A DNA stretch of 13,215 bases from Desulfovibrio sp. OttesenSCG-928-G15 (GTDB taxonomy: Bacteria; Desulfobacterota; Desulfovibrionia; Desulfovibrionales; Desulfovibrionaceae). Positions 1 through 8,034 of the stretch are shown here, in pieces. Below the pieces are notes generated by a model. That model had not been told where the DNA came from. It ran no database searches and saw only the letters and a program-made list of their open reading frames with translations. The stretch is from positions 1-13,215 of the forward strand of contig JAJDIC010000057.1 of the NCBI GenBank assembly GCA_030266525.1, given 5' to 3'. Numbering within the stretch: position 1 is the first letter of the stretch; each line of letters opens with the position of its first letter. Both the position numbers and the translations under genes were made by a program.

Positions 1-215
1 AACAGTTTGATGCCGTGCCGCCGCCCATACGCCTGGGCCGTCGTCTGGCTTGGCTGGTGGACGCCGTGGAAGACTGGATTGACGCCAAAGCCGCGCAAGC
101 CGCGACGCAGGCCGAGGAATACGCGACCGCAATGCGGACCCCTGCCCGGCGTCGAGGCAGGCCGACAAAGGCTGAAATGAAAGCTCGTGAACGGACTACG
201 ACTCCACAAAACTGA
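1..215 (+). CDS. AlpA-like regulator/excisionase, C-terminal part (5' end outside window)
   Basis: The reading frame is already open at the first base (codons run from base 3) and stops with TGA at 213-215. The start therefore probably lies before the window, although an internal GTG at 15 is possible. The visible part reads PPPIRLGRRLAWLVDAVEDWI, which is the typical second half of an AlpA-type small winged-helix protein: substrate-contact loop, then a 'W.....V..WI' helix. A basic tail (RRRGRPTKAEMKAR) follows. Small AlpA proteins act in integrated elements as transcription activators or as excisionases that bend DNA for the integrase. This one heads the plus-strand mobility genes, so a role in excision or in regulating the element is likely but inferred. 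The stop overlaps a possible GTG start (187) of the next gene. Confidence 0.6.
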   Translation, partial: QFDAVPPPIRLGRRLAWLVDAVEDWIDAKAAQAATQAEEYATAMRTPARRRGRPTKAEMKARERTTTPQN

Positions 216-225
216 GTTCTCGACC

Positions 226-1353
226 ATGCTTTCCGACGACCAGCGTGACAACCGGGGTGACGCCCGCCCTGACATACGGGGTGAGATACGGGCATACGGA
301 GTGGCGAACGGGTTGCCATTCAGGCTGGCATGCGGGATGGCGTGCGTTCAGTCTGCCCCCCTCTTTGACGCACGGGGTGGCGTTCGTCTTGAGTCACAAG
401 GTTTGCAGCAGGGAGCCTTTTGCAATTATGGGCTTTCCGCCTTGCAAATCAATGTGCTGGCTCTAATCCACCAAGCCGGGGCGCGAGTAATTCCTTACGA
501 ACGCATTTCCCGGCAATTGGAGCGGAACTATGCCCTGACACGCAGTGCGGAATCTGTGCGTGGCGTTGTGAATCGTCTTGTCGCAAGAGGATTTATCCGC
601 CGTAAACAGGCCAGGGACGGCACCATCAGAGGGGTTTGCCTGACAACTGTCGAGGCACTGTACTGTCCGCATATAATCAACAACCACCTTGCCGTTCGGG
701 GTGACGCGCGAGTTGGAGTACTACCTGAGTCATCCGCCCCCCTCTCTATTCTTCAAGAAAAGATAGATAGAGAAAATCTTTCTATCTCTTCTGAAAAAGA
801 TATCCGCACCGCCACTCAAAAACTGGAAGCCCTAACCGAAGACGACTTGGCCCACCACTGGCCGAATCTTACCAGGGCAGGTTTCAGTACCTGCCAAATT
901 CGCCAAATCATCTTTCGTCTGACTCAAGTCAATATAGACACGGAAAAAATTCTGGCCGGGCTGACTCATGCCGAATGGGAGCTTGAAAATGGCTCTATGC
1001 GCGATAAAACCGGCCAGCACGTATCCAATCCGGTAAACTGGGTTTTCTCCATCCTTGCAAGGCAGGGGTATTACCGAAGACCGGAGGGATATGTTTCTCC
1101 TCAGGAGCAGGCAGAACTCGATGCCGCCGAAGAAGAAAAACGCGTAGGAGCCGCTCATGAAAAACATAAAAAAGCCGCATTTAACGCCTGGCTGGCAGGA
1201 CTTTCTCCGGAAGAACACGCATCCATTATCACGCCACAAGACGGCCAAATGCGGCTGCCGGAAGACACAGCCCTCCGCCTTCATTTCAAATCGTATGTAT
1301 TGCCAAAAATCTTGGCGGCCCATTTCAAAAAAGAAGGCAACCATGAAATATGA
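226..1353 (+). CDS. Winged-helix protein, possible replication initiator of the element
   Basis: This encodes 375 residues from ATG 226. A GTG at 187 would add 13 residues and overlap the preceding gene; neither start has a strong ribosome site. Residues about 66-145 form a winged-helix DNA-binding domain. It has an N-terminal helix (LSALQINVLALIHQAG), a recognition region near residues 95-120, and a wing with RKQARDGTIRG. Residues about 195-290 are a second helical region ending in NPVNWVFSILARQGYYRRPEGY. Endings of this 'NPV.W......GYY.RP' kind recur in replication or accessory proteins of plasmids and integrated elements. The last 80 residues are charged and probably coiled coil. Its place between an AlpA-like gene and oriT/mob genes fits a replication or copy-control role, but I do not recognise the family with certainty. 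The first 60 codons contain a recurring CGGGGTG-type motif. Confidence 0.6.
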   Translation: MLSDDQRDNRGDARPDIRGEIRAYGVANGLPFRLACGMACVQSAPLFDARGGVRLESQGLQQGAFCNYGLSALQINVLALIHQAGARVIPYERISRQLERNYALTRSAESVRGVVNRLVARGFIRRKQARDGTIRGVCLTTVEALYCPHIINNHLAVRGDARVGVLPESSAPLSILQEKIDRENLSISSEKDIRTATQKLEALTEDDLAHHWPNLTRAGFSTCQIRQIIFRLTQVNIDTEKILAGLTHAEWELENGSMRDKTGQHVSNPVNWVFSILARQGYYRRPEGYVSPQEQAELDAAEEEKRVGAAHEKHKKAAFNAWLAGLSPEEHASIITPQDGQMRLPEDTALRLHFKSYVLPKILAAHFKKEGNHEI

Positions 1354-1461
1354 GCCACTGCCAAACCGCATCCGGTTTGCTGTTATTTTTTTCCAATACG
1401 CAGGCAGCACAAAGAGTATTTTGAGCAGAGCATCTCGCCATTTTCAGTCGAGTCCAGCACT

Positions 1462-1568
1462 TATCGGGGTAAAAAACCGATACCATTTCTAACCGGCCAA
1501 GTCCCCCGGTATCTACAGGCAGGATGGGAGCCGTAATACGTCTCCATCCTGCCAAAGGGCAAAGCCCT
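1462..1568 (+). other. Candidate origin of transfer (oriT), MOBP/IncP type
   Basis: This lies in the 281-base gap between the winged-helix gene and mobC. It contains a run of inverted repeats: TATCGG (1462-1467) with CCGATA (1477-1482); GATACC (1479-1484) with GGTATC (1508-1513); a perfect 10-bp pair GGCAGGATGG (1518-1527) with CCATCCTGCC (1544-1553); and AGGGC-AAA-GCCCT (1556-1568). The right arm of the 10-bp pair contains ATCCTGC (1546-1552). That matches the IncP/MOBP nick consensus YATCCTG^Y, so nicking would be expected between 1551 and 1552. A position directly upstream of mobC and a MOBP relaxase is the usual arrangement. The nick position is inferred from the consensus. The rest of the gap (1354-1461 and 1569-1634) holds nothing else I can name. 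Confidence 0.65.
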
Positions 1569-1634
1569 CTGGACTCCCGGCCACTCGGCGCTATGCTTCT
1601 CGCGTCTTTAAAACCATCGCAAAGGCAATACAAT

Positions 1635-1985
1635 ATGAACAACAAAAATGCAGGTGGCAAGTACACCGAGAACCAGATAGTCACTCTGCGGGTCACACCG
1701 GAAGAGAAAAAACGGCTGATGGAATTCTCCTCAATTATCGGTGTATCCCTTTCGGATTATTTACGCCATCGTATTTTCGGAGGGCGTCCAATTCTTCCCC
1801 GCACGGACGAGTGGGCAATACGCGAACTCCGGCGTATGGGCGGCTTGTTGAAGCATAATTTTGAAACACTTCGGCAGGCAAAAATGGAATCAGGTTTTAT
1901 CAATCGACACGAAGGACTTTTACGAACAATTATCGCAAGTATCGAGAACCTGGTGCGGGAAAATCATGATCGTGAAGAAGATTAA
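1635..1985 (+). CDS. mobC: MobC-like relaxosome accessory protein
   Basis: This encodes 116 residues from ATG 1635, with AAAGG about nine bases upstream as a modest ribosome site. The N-terminal half (VTLRVTPEEKKRLMEFSSIIG, then SLSDYLRHRIFGG) is a ribbon-helix-helix DNA-binding fold: a basic beta strand followed by two helices. The second half carries DEWAIRELRRMGGLLKHNF and a long helix to the C-terminus, as in MobC/BfmRIC-type mobilization proteins. Such proteins bind the inverted repeat at oriT and help the relaxase reach the nick site. The candidate oriT lies just upstream. The end overlaps the relaxase start by 20 bases (1966-1985), so the two are probably translationally coupled. The length is normal for the family. 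Confidence 0.82.
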   Translation: MNNKNAGGKYTENQIVTLRVTPEEKKRLMEFSSIIGVSLSDYLRHRIFGGRPILPRTDEWAIRELRRMGGLLKHNFETLRQAKMESGFINRHEGLLRTIIASIENLVRENHDREED

Positions 1986-3600
1986 AAACAAGAAGACGGC
2001 AAAGACAAAAGCACGGCAAATTGCTGATTTGATCGATTACATTCGTTGCCCTCACGGCATCAATCCTGCGGAAAAAATCGAACATTCCGGCGGGCGAAAT
2101 TTTCTTTCCAAAAGCCACGCCAGCCAGAGACTGGAAATGATCTCCCTTGCCACGGAAACCGTACACAGTAAAATGCCGGTCACACATTTCGTGTTTTCTT
2201 GGCAAGGGCATGAGCAGCCCACGGCGGAGCAGGTGGATGAACTGGTGGACATTTTCTTGCGGGAAATGGGTCTGAACGGTTGCCAGACTGTATACGGACT
2301 TCATTGGAACACGGGAAATTACCACGTCCACATTGCGGTTAATCGAATGCATCCCGTGACCATGAAGGTTATTTCGCCCAATCACGGCTTTGACATTGAA
2401 GCGGCCCACAAGGTTCTGGCTCTGGTGGAACACCGGCAGGGTTGGTCGCGTGAAACCAACGCTCGCTATACTGTAAACGACGCAGGCGATGTTATTCTAC
2501 GTCCAAAGACAAATTCCGCTCCCAAGCCCAAGCAGCCCGCCTTGGACTTTGAATGCGCCACTGGCGAGAAATCTGCTCAACGAATTGCGCAAGAGCGCGG
2601 CCACACCCTCATACAGAGGGCAAAGTCCTGGGTAGAGCTTCATTCAGATCTCGCCGCTGTGGGGTTGCGCTTTGAAAAGAAAGGCTCTGGAGCCATCCTT
2701 TTTGTGGGCGAGATTGCCGTCAAGGCTTCTTCGGTTGACCGCGCTTTCAGCATGGGGAAACTGCGCAAACGTTTGGGGCCGTTTGTGCAGGGCAGCTATC
2801 CACAGGAAGCGGCGCGGATTGCTCCGGAGCCGCTCAGCCCTATCAATTTGAAACTGTGGCAAAAATATAGTGCAGAAAGGGGCAAGGTAGTGCCTGCCGC
2901 TTCGCCTTCGCCGGAAGCATCTGCCGAAATCACGCAGTTGCAAGAAAGACATCAATGGGAACGGACCACGCTGCACACCAGGCTGGACGAGCACCCCCGT
3001 TGTATCCTCAACATCGCGCGGCATTACCTGAAATTGCAACAACATAAAGAAATGGCGCAGTTGCGGAATAAAATCCAAAAAAGACTGTATCCCAAGTTGC
3101 AGCGTTTTGAAGACTGGCTGCGTGAGCGTGGGTTGAGCTACAAGGCAGACCGCTGGCGATACAGAGAGACTCTGGAAACACTCCCCTTGGAATTTCGCGG
3201 TGCTCCGACAGTAATGGCAAGGCCAAAGCGCGATCCCCTTACCGCCTACGCTGCATATAAGCAGGCAATGACCAAAAACTCACCTGGCATAGAGCCGGAC
3301 AGCCTGATCGCCTCGATAGCTCTGCATATGAGAAACGAAGGATTTACGCAGAAGGCTGTGGAAGACGCCATTTTCTATCATCTCCCAAAAGAACGGCCAA
3401 AATTGCCCGAACAAAATAGACAACAATTTACAAAACGGGTCACAGCCCATATTTTTGGCATAGCAGGGGATGTGCAATTGGCCCAAGATTCGGCAAGGCG
3501 GAAAAAGCAACAGGAAGAGACACAAAAATCCGCGCAGCAGGAAGAAGAGCGCCAGTCGGGAACACAACAACAGCCTGCACCACGCCTACGAATGCGCTGA
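1966..3600 (+). CDS. mobA: MOBP-type relaxase (mobilization nuclease)
   Basis: This encodes 544 residues from ATG 1966, which lies inside the mobC end; a weak purine stretch (GCGGGAAAA) precedes it. Motif I is LIDYIR, with the likely nucleophile Tyr25. Motif III is GLHWNTGNYHVHIAVNR, giving the metal-binding His113, His120 and His122 and the conserved Asn126. These are the hallmarks of the PF03432 relaxase family. It would cut one strand at oriT, stay attached to the 5' end through the tyrosine, and lead the strand into a recipient cell. The nuclease domain covers about the first 200 residues. A basic linker follows, then a helical region (about 420-515, LIASIALHMRNEGFTQKAVE), and a Gln/Glu/Arg-rich tail. 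I could not assign the C-terminal half. No coupling protein or type IV secretion gene is visible, so transfer probably relies on a helper element. Confidence 0.9.
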   Translation: MIVKKIKNKKTAKTKARQIADLIDYIRCPHGINPAEKIEHSGGRNFLSKSHASQRLEMISLATETVHSKMPVTHFVFSWQGHEQPTAEQVDELVDIFLREMGLNGCQTVYGLHWNTGNYHVHIAVNRMHPVTMKVISPNHGFDIEAAHKVLALVEHRQGWSRETNARYTVNDAGDVILRPKTNSAPKPKQPALDFECATGEKSAQRIAQERGHTLIQRAKSWVELHSDLAAVGLRFEKKGSGAILFVGEIAVKASSVDRAFSMGKLRKRLGPFVQGSYPQEAARIAPEPLSPINLKLWQKYSAERGKVVPAASPSPEASAEITQLQERHQWERTTLHTRLDEHPRCILNIARHYLKLQQHKEMAQLRNKIQKRLYPKLQRFEDWLRERGLSYKADRWRYRETLETLPLEFRGAPTVMARPKRDPLTAYAAYKQAMTKNSPGIEPDSLIASIALHMRNEGFTQKAVEDAIFYHLPKERPKLPEQNRQQFTKRVTAHIFGIAGDVQLAQDSARRKKQQEETQKSAQQEEERQSGTQQQPAPRLRMR

Positions 3601-3667
3601 AAAAAAACGCAGCCCGGCACTCAGATGGTAGATTCGCCTTCAGTAGCGAACTGGACTCCACCATCAA

Positions 3668-4372
3668 CTACCAAAAGTTCAGCCAATAATCAGATATGGT
3701 ATGAAAAACAGGCTCCCCGCGCCATTCCTTTTCACCGGCTTCGAAAAAGCGTTCCATGGCCAGTTTCAACCCCGCCAGATCAAGGTTTGGGATATTCAGC
3801 ACCAAATACAGGCCAACACCGTATTTGTAATCATAATCAAGAGTAACGCTCTCGCGAACTTCCATGCCTGCAACAAGAAGCTCTTTCTGCCTTGCACGAA
3901 CTTCCCGGAGCCACTCATCCTCGCCTTCGTGCTTGACTACTTCGTACAGCAGAGGCTTACCCCACCTACCCCGCGCCACTACGCGAGATTCTCTTTCCTC
4001 TTTCCATGGCGAGGGAATTTCCTTGAGTGAACATTCGCGGGCATGATCAATCAATTCCGCATCAAAATTCAAAACTTCGCAGTTGTAGAGAATATCATTA
4101 TAGATTCGGCTTGGAAAAACTATATCTGCCCAGCTAGAAACCGGTTGCTTTGCCCTGTCATCTTCAGGCAGGCGCGAATCATTCGGCAAATACGCATCTG
4201 TCCAGAAAAGCCGCTCGGTCTCCGGAGAACGAGACAACCTGCCGCGCAACCGCACAACATCATTTTTGCGGCGATGGCGGGCAAGCGTGATCCACCGCTT
4301 GCGTTTTTTCAAGACAGCTTTGTTCTTTAGGCTTGCAATCGCTGATTCTGGGAATTGGATTTGGTTGGTCAT
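3668..4372 (-). CDS. Unrecognised 234-residue charged protein, cargo
   Basis: This runs from ATG at 4372 to a TAG at 3668-3670, with GGGAAAG about six bases upstream as a likely ribosome site. I do not recognise the family. The protein is soluble, with no signal or membrane segment. The first 50 residues are strongly basic (LKNKAVLKKRKRWITLARHRRKN). The middle is acidic to mixed, with SWADIVFPSRIYNDILYN. The C-terminal part has alternating strands and an amphipathic helix (VGLYLVLNIPNLDLAGLKLAMERF). No catalytic motif stands out. It lies downstream of the helicase gene in the same direction, separated by 161 bases that hold a plausible promoter. It may be a fourth part of the TerB/ATPase/helicase system or an independent passenger. 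It converges on the relaxase gene. Confidence 0.7.
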   Translation of the reverse strand: MTNQIQFPESAIASLKNKAVLKKRKRWITLARHRRKNDVVRLRGRLSRSPETERLFWTDAYLPNDSRLPEDDRAKQPVSSWADIVFPSRIYNDILYNCEVLNFDAELIDHARECSLKEIPSPWKEERESRVVARGRWGKPLLYEVVKHEGEDEWLREVRARQKELLVAGMEVRESVTLDYDYKYGVGLYLVLNIPNLDLAGLKLAMERFFEAGEKEWRGEPVFHTISDYWLNFW

Positions 4373-4389
4373 AGGTCTTTCCCGGCCTT

Positions 4390-4417
4390 ATATTACCAAG
4401 GTTCCTTTGTAAGGCAA
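4390..4417 (-). promoter_or_regulatory. Candidate promoter of the 234-residue protein gene
   Basis: On the minus strand, TTGCCT (4412-4417) and TAATAT (4390-4395) are separated by 16 bases. TGG directly before the -10 resembles an extended -10. Transcription would start close to 4383, about ten bases before the ATG at 4372, so the leader would be very short. An interrupted palindrome CCTT-TGT-AAGG lies inside the spacer and could be an operator. This is sequence inspection only. It suggests the gene can be expressed separately from the helicase operon. Confidence 0.45.
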
Positions 4418-4533
4418 CGTGCGCTGATTCATAAAAATAGCAGTGTTCAAGGTTGGAACCCTGTGTACGCCCACACTCGCCAGGGTGCGTGGTATCATAA
4501 GTAATCCATATGGCAGAAGCGAGAAGTTCATAT

Positions 4534-6705
4534 TCACCTCACAGCAACTATACCGCAAAACCAATGCCATGCGCCATCAACATCAAAAAATTTGGCCCCA
4601 TAGTTCAAGTCTCGCAGCTCTTTCGGGATGAGCGTATCATGCTTTTCGCTGAACGTATTAGGAATGCTTTCGGCCAGTTGCCGGGCAGAGGGCCGGGGAG
4701 AAGCCAGAACGGTCAGAATTGCACTTTTGCACATATCGACATCCGTATCCCGAACATCAATAACCCCACCGCACGAATCTGCTTTGAGTCCGGCATTACG
4801 GAGCAACATCGTCATGGTATTAATTGTCTTGTCTCCCAACCAGGGGAATATATGCACGGAATTTCCCATTTGCAGCATGGGAGAAGCATTGATTTTCAAC
4901 TCCACGAAACATCGCCGCCCTTCCTCAAATAGTGAGAGCGCGTCTTTATTGCAAAATGCAGGCAGAGATTCCGACGTGTAAAGGTCTCGCATTTCTTGTC
5001 GCACCATAGCGTGCAAAACTTGGCCTTGGCCATTAAACCTGGGAGGCCTGCCGCCTTTCGCCGGTCTCAGCGATATACGCTTCTCTTCTTCCGCGACATG
5101 AAGAACCTCCCAACGCTTTCCTGCAAACAAAATCAATTGTCCAACAGCCAGGGGCATAGAGACAGGAATGGAACCTAAAACCCTGCCTTCGTACTCCAGT
5201 CGGTATTCTTCCGGCGTATTGAAAGCGGTGTAAAAAGTAAAATGTTCAACCATCCGTTCACCCCTGACGCCTAGGGCGAGCAATCCATCGTGCGTTTGTG
5301 TCAGTAGCTCCTGTGCTCCTAACGCTCTCAGAAGTGTGGCGAACATTTTTTGTTCCACATTACCAAATGGGCCGCTTCCGCACAGCAAATTCCAAAGTTG
5401 ATCCGCCCGCACTCCACCGTAATGGCCTACAACTGACAGAACTTGCTGCACCAGAGTTGAAAAATGATATTGCCCATCATTCGCCGGTTCATACCATTTC
5501 TTGAGCAGCAAGTTGATCATGGCCACACACTGGAATGTTTCCATGCGGAGCCTGTCAGTTATATGGCTTTTCTCCGTCAGTTCGTTTTCCGTGATGAACA
5601 TGCGGAGTATCGAAGCCTCTCCTCGCCGACCTGAGCGCCCAAGACGCTGACGTAGGCTGGAAACAGAATAAGGCGCCGTAACCTGGGCAATGGAGTCCAC
5701 ATGCCCGATATCAATGCCAAGTTCCAGCGTCATGGTGCAGGCGGCACTGGTTGGCAGCTTGTCCTCCTGAAGGCGCTTTTCAAGTCCTTCTCGCAATTCC
5801 TTGGACAAACTCCCATGATGCGGAAAAAACTCATTGGGAACATGGTGCTGTTCGCACTTGTCAGCGAGAGCTACAGATACTTCTTCTGTCTGCCTACGGC
5901 TGTTGGCGAAAATCAAATGCGATTTGCCCCGTAACAGCCGAAATAAATCCTCGGTGACATATTCAAAAGCCCTTGGCTGGTCGCAATTCTCGCTGACAGG
6001 TTCACGGTAGCCGCGTATCTGGATTTTCACATCACTCTGCGAGGCAGTTGAGGAAATAATCTCGTAAGGAAATGTTTTCCGAGGGCGGAGAGATTCGGCG
6101 ACCTGCTCCATATCACCTAGGGTTGCGCTAAGGGCTATGCGCGGTATGGTTTTGCCGAGCAAAAACTCCAGCCGATGCAGAAGCGATTGGAGCTGACGGC
6201 CTCTTTCTGAACCAAGAAACGCATGGAACTCATCAATGATTACATATCGCAGATCGGCAAAGCCGCTGTGGCACCATGCACCCCGGTTCAGCAAAAGCGA
6301 TTCGAGAGATTCGGGCGTAATCAGTACGATGCCGCGCGGGGCGCGAAATTGCCTGTTCTTGGCGGACTGAAGCACATCCCCGTGCCAAGGTGTCACGGGG
6401 ATCTCAAGAGTCTCACATAAGCCCTGAAGCCGTCGGTATTGATCATTGATTAATGCCTTGAGCGGGCTGACATACAAGATGCCGATGCTTTCAGCGGGCT
6501 CCCGCGCCAAATTAGAGCAAGCGGGCAAAAAGGCAGCTTCTGTTTTCCCCGCAGCCGTGGCGGCACTGATGACGATATCTCTGTCCGCTGCCAATACCGG
6601 AGCAATGGCACGCTCCTGGATATCCCGCAATTCCGACCACTTCTGTGCCCATATCCACCGCTGCACTCTTTCATGCAGAAGGCTGAAACCACATGATACA
6701 CCCAT
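4534..6705 (-). CDS. Lhr-like superfamily 2 DEAD/DEAH-box helicase
   Basis: This encodes 723 residues from ATG 6705, three bases after the ATPase gene stop, so translation is probably coupled. All helicase motifs are visible in order: Q-type region WSELRDIQERAI (23-34), Walker A AATAAGKTE (48-56), Ia VSPLKALINDQ (79-89), Ib TPESLESLL (130-138), II IIDEFH (156-161), III SAT (193-195), IV LIFANSRRQTE (264-274), V TLELGIDIGHVD (326-337), and VI QRLGRSGRRGE (353-363). The layout and the DExH box with a 'GRSGR' motif VI resemble Lhr and the BREX-associated helicase BrxHI. The last 350 residues would hold the winged-helix and further Lhr-type domains, but the protein is much shorter than full-length Lhr. 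It should unwind or translocate on nucleic acid using ATP. The neighbouring BrxD-like ATPase and TerB protein suggest one shared complex. Confidence 0.88.
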   Translation of the reverse strand: MGVSCGFSLLHERVQRWIWAQKWSELRDIQERAIAPVLAADRDIVISAATAAGKTEAAFLPACSNLAREPAESIGILYVSPLKALINDQYRRLQGLCETLEIPVTPWHGDVLQSAKNRQFRAPRGIVLITPESLESLLLNRGAWCHSGFADLRYVIIDEFHAFLGSERGRQLQSLLHRLEFLLGKTIPRIALSATLGDMEQVAESLRPRKTFPYEIISSTASQSDVKIQIRGYREPVSENCDQPRAFEYVTEDLFRLLRGKSHLIFANSRRQTEEVSVALADKCEQHHVPNEFFPHHGSLSKELREGLEKRLQEDKLPTSAACTMTLELGIDIGHVDSIAQVTAPYSVSSLRQRLGRSGRRGEASILRMFITENELTEKSHITDRLRMETFQCVAMINLLLKKWYEPANDGQYHFSTLVQQVLSVVGHYGGVRADQLWNLLCGSGPFGNVEQKMFATLLRALGAQELLTQTHDGLLALGVRGERMVEHFTFYTAFNTPEEYRLEYEGRVLGSIPVSMPLAVGQLILFAGKRWEVLHVAEEEKRISLRPAKGGRPPRFNGQGQVLHAMVRQEMRDLYTSESLPAFCNKDALSLFEEGRRCFVELKINASPMLQMGNSVHIFPWLGDKTINTMTMLLRNAGLKADSCGGVIDVRDTDVDMCKSAILTVLASPRPSARQLAESIPNTFSEKHDTLIPKELRDLNYGAKFFDVDGAWHWFCGIVAVR

Positions 6706-6708
6706 CCG

Positions 6709-8034
6709 CTATAACCTGAATGTCATCAACGAATCATCATCTTCATCGCAGTGAATGGGTACATCGGGCATATCCGTATTACTTTCCGCATCGACATGAA
6801 CCTGGCTGATAAGCTGTGTCCATTGAACGTCTTGGCTTTGCTCCAAAACTGAAAGTAAATCGACGAAGGCTTTGATCGTGTTGCGCGGCGTACGGAAATA
6901 GGCGTCACCTATTCGCTGTGAGCAATGCGCCAAAAACGCTGTCAACGCATCATCAGGCACAAGGAACTTAGTTACGTCGCCGGATGCGAAGACATACCGC
7001 AAGTTACGAAGCAAAATAAGCAATTCTTCCGGGGTAAGGCTGGCCAAATGCAAAGAGGGTGAGGAATAATCAATAACACCTGCCGCACGGGCGAAAGAGT
7101 TTTCAGCCAGTCGGGATTGCAGAGCCTCATAGCTGTAGAGTCCCTTACGAGGATCCAGCAAAAAATCCGGCGTACCGCCCAATAAAAAGCCTATATACTC
7201 GGCACTGCCTTGTAGACAGTCATTCAACATGCGCAAAATCTGCTCATAGTTGGATGTCCGGGCTTTCTGGCTTGAAAGCTTGTACAGGTTCACCATTTCA
7301 TCAAGATTGATCAACAACCCAGCGTAACCGGCTTGCCGTACAAACAAGCTCAGCAGCTTGAAATGGTCATACACGCTCGCATCATCGACGATACTGCGTA
7401 CTCCAAGCGCATTTCGGGCATCTGTCTTTGTGGTGAACTCCCCACGCAACCAGCGCACCGCATCAGCTTTCAGTTGGTCGTTGCCGTTTTCATGCCCACG
7501 CCAGTACGCCTCAATTACTTTGGCAAAATCATAGCCGCCAACCAACTCGGAAAGGTTGCTCAAACGCTCTTCGATTGCCGTACCAACACTACTCTCTTTG
7601 ACATCAGCTTCTTTACGGGCTTCTGTAATAAAACGCTCCACAACGCTTGTCAGCGCGTTGCCATCCTGCTTAGTCCGAGTTGAGCAGTTGCGGAGTAACT
7701 CTGCGTATAGGTTACGAGCCTGGCCTCCGGTCGCGTGCAATCGCCTGTCCGGGGAAAGATCGGCATGCAGAGTAACGAGTCCTTTTTCCAGGGCAATAGC
7801 GCGGATAAGCTGGAGGAAAAAACTTTTCCCAGAGCCAAACTCTCCGATAATCAAGCGAAATGCGGAACCGCCATCGGCAATACGCTCGATATCCTTCAGC
7901 AGGGATTCAACTTCGCGAACCCTGCCTACCTGAATATGCTGCAACCCTGTGCGCGGAGTAACGCCGGCCCGGAGAGACTGAATGATGGCGTCACGCTCTC
8001 GCGGGCGAAGGCGGGGCCTGGTATTTTTATGCAT
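6709..8034 (-). CDS. BrxD-like P-loop ATPase (DUF2791/BREX ATP-binding family)
   Basis: This encodes 441 residues. ATG 8034 is chosen over TTG 8040 because AAAGGA sits at a proper distance upstream of the ATG. The start overlaps the preceding stop by eight bases (ATGCATAA), so the genes are coupled. Walker A is GEFGSGKSF (64-72). Walker B is LLINLDE (240-246). A polar sensor-type strand LLGGTPDFLLD (284-294) is followed by GLYSYEALQSRL, a hallmark of the BREX ATP-binding proteins (BrxD and relatives, PF10923). The N-terminal VGRVREVESLLKDIE is the usual AAA-like entry to this family. These proteins are AAA-type ATPases found next to helicases in BREX, Pgl and related islands. There is no pglZ, brxC or methylase gene in view, so this is not a complete BREX locus. 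The acidic C-terminal tail (DEDDDS) is notable. Confidence 0.88.
   Translation of the reverse strand: MHKNTRPRLRPRERDAIIQSLRAGVTPRTGLQHIQVGRVREVESLLKDIERIADGGSAFRLIIGEFGSGKSFFLQLIRAIALEKGLVTLHADLSPDRRLHATGGQARNLYAELLRNCSTRTKQDGNALTSVVERFITEARKEADVKESSVGTAIEERLSNLSELVGGYDFAKVIEAYWRGHENGNDQLKADAVRWLRGEFTTKTDARNALGVRSIVDDASVYDHFKLLSLFVRQAGYAGLLINLDEMVNLYKLSSQKARTSNYEQILRMLNDCLQGSAEYIGFLLGGTPDFLLDPRKGLYSYEALQSRLAENSFARAAGVIDYSSPSLHLASLTPEELLILLRNLRYVFASGDVTKFLVPDDALTAFLAHCSQRIGDAYFRTPRNTIKAFVDLLSVLEQSQDVQWTQLISQVHVDAESNTDMPDVPIHCDEDDDSLMTFRL

Noticed and set aside
761..787. Inverted repeat AGATAGATAG / CTTTCTATCT within the winged-helix gene
   Set aside because: It has one mismatch, is AT-rich and lies inside coding sequence, so it is probably chance.
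832..1410. Long minus-strand open frame opposite the winged-helix gene
   Set aside because: The product is low-complexity and Phe/Cys-rich, and no ribosome site or family similarity is seen. It is a shadow of the real gene.
3624..3665. Hairpin between relaxase and 234-residue gene as a terminator
   Set aside because: GATGGT/ACCATC and TTCGC/GCGAA pair around 3624-3665, but the stem is interrupted and no T-run follows on either strand at the right distance.
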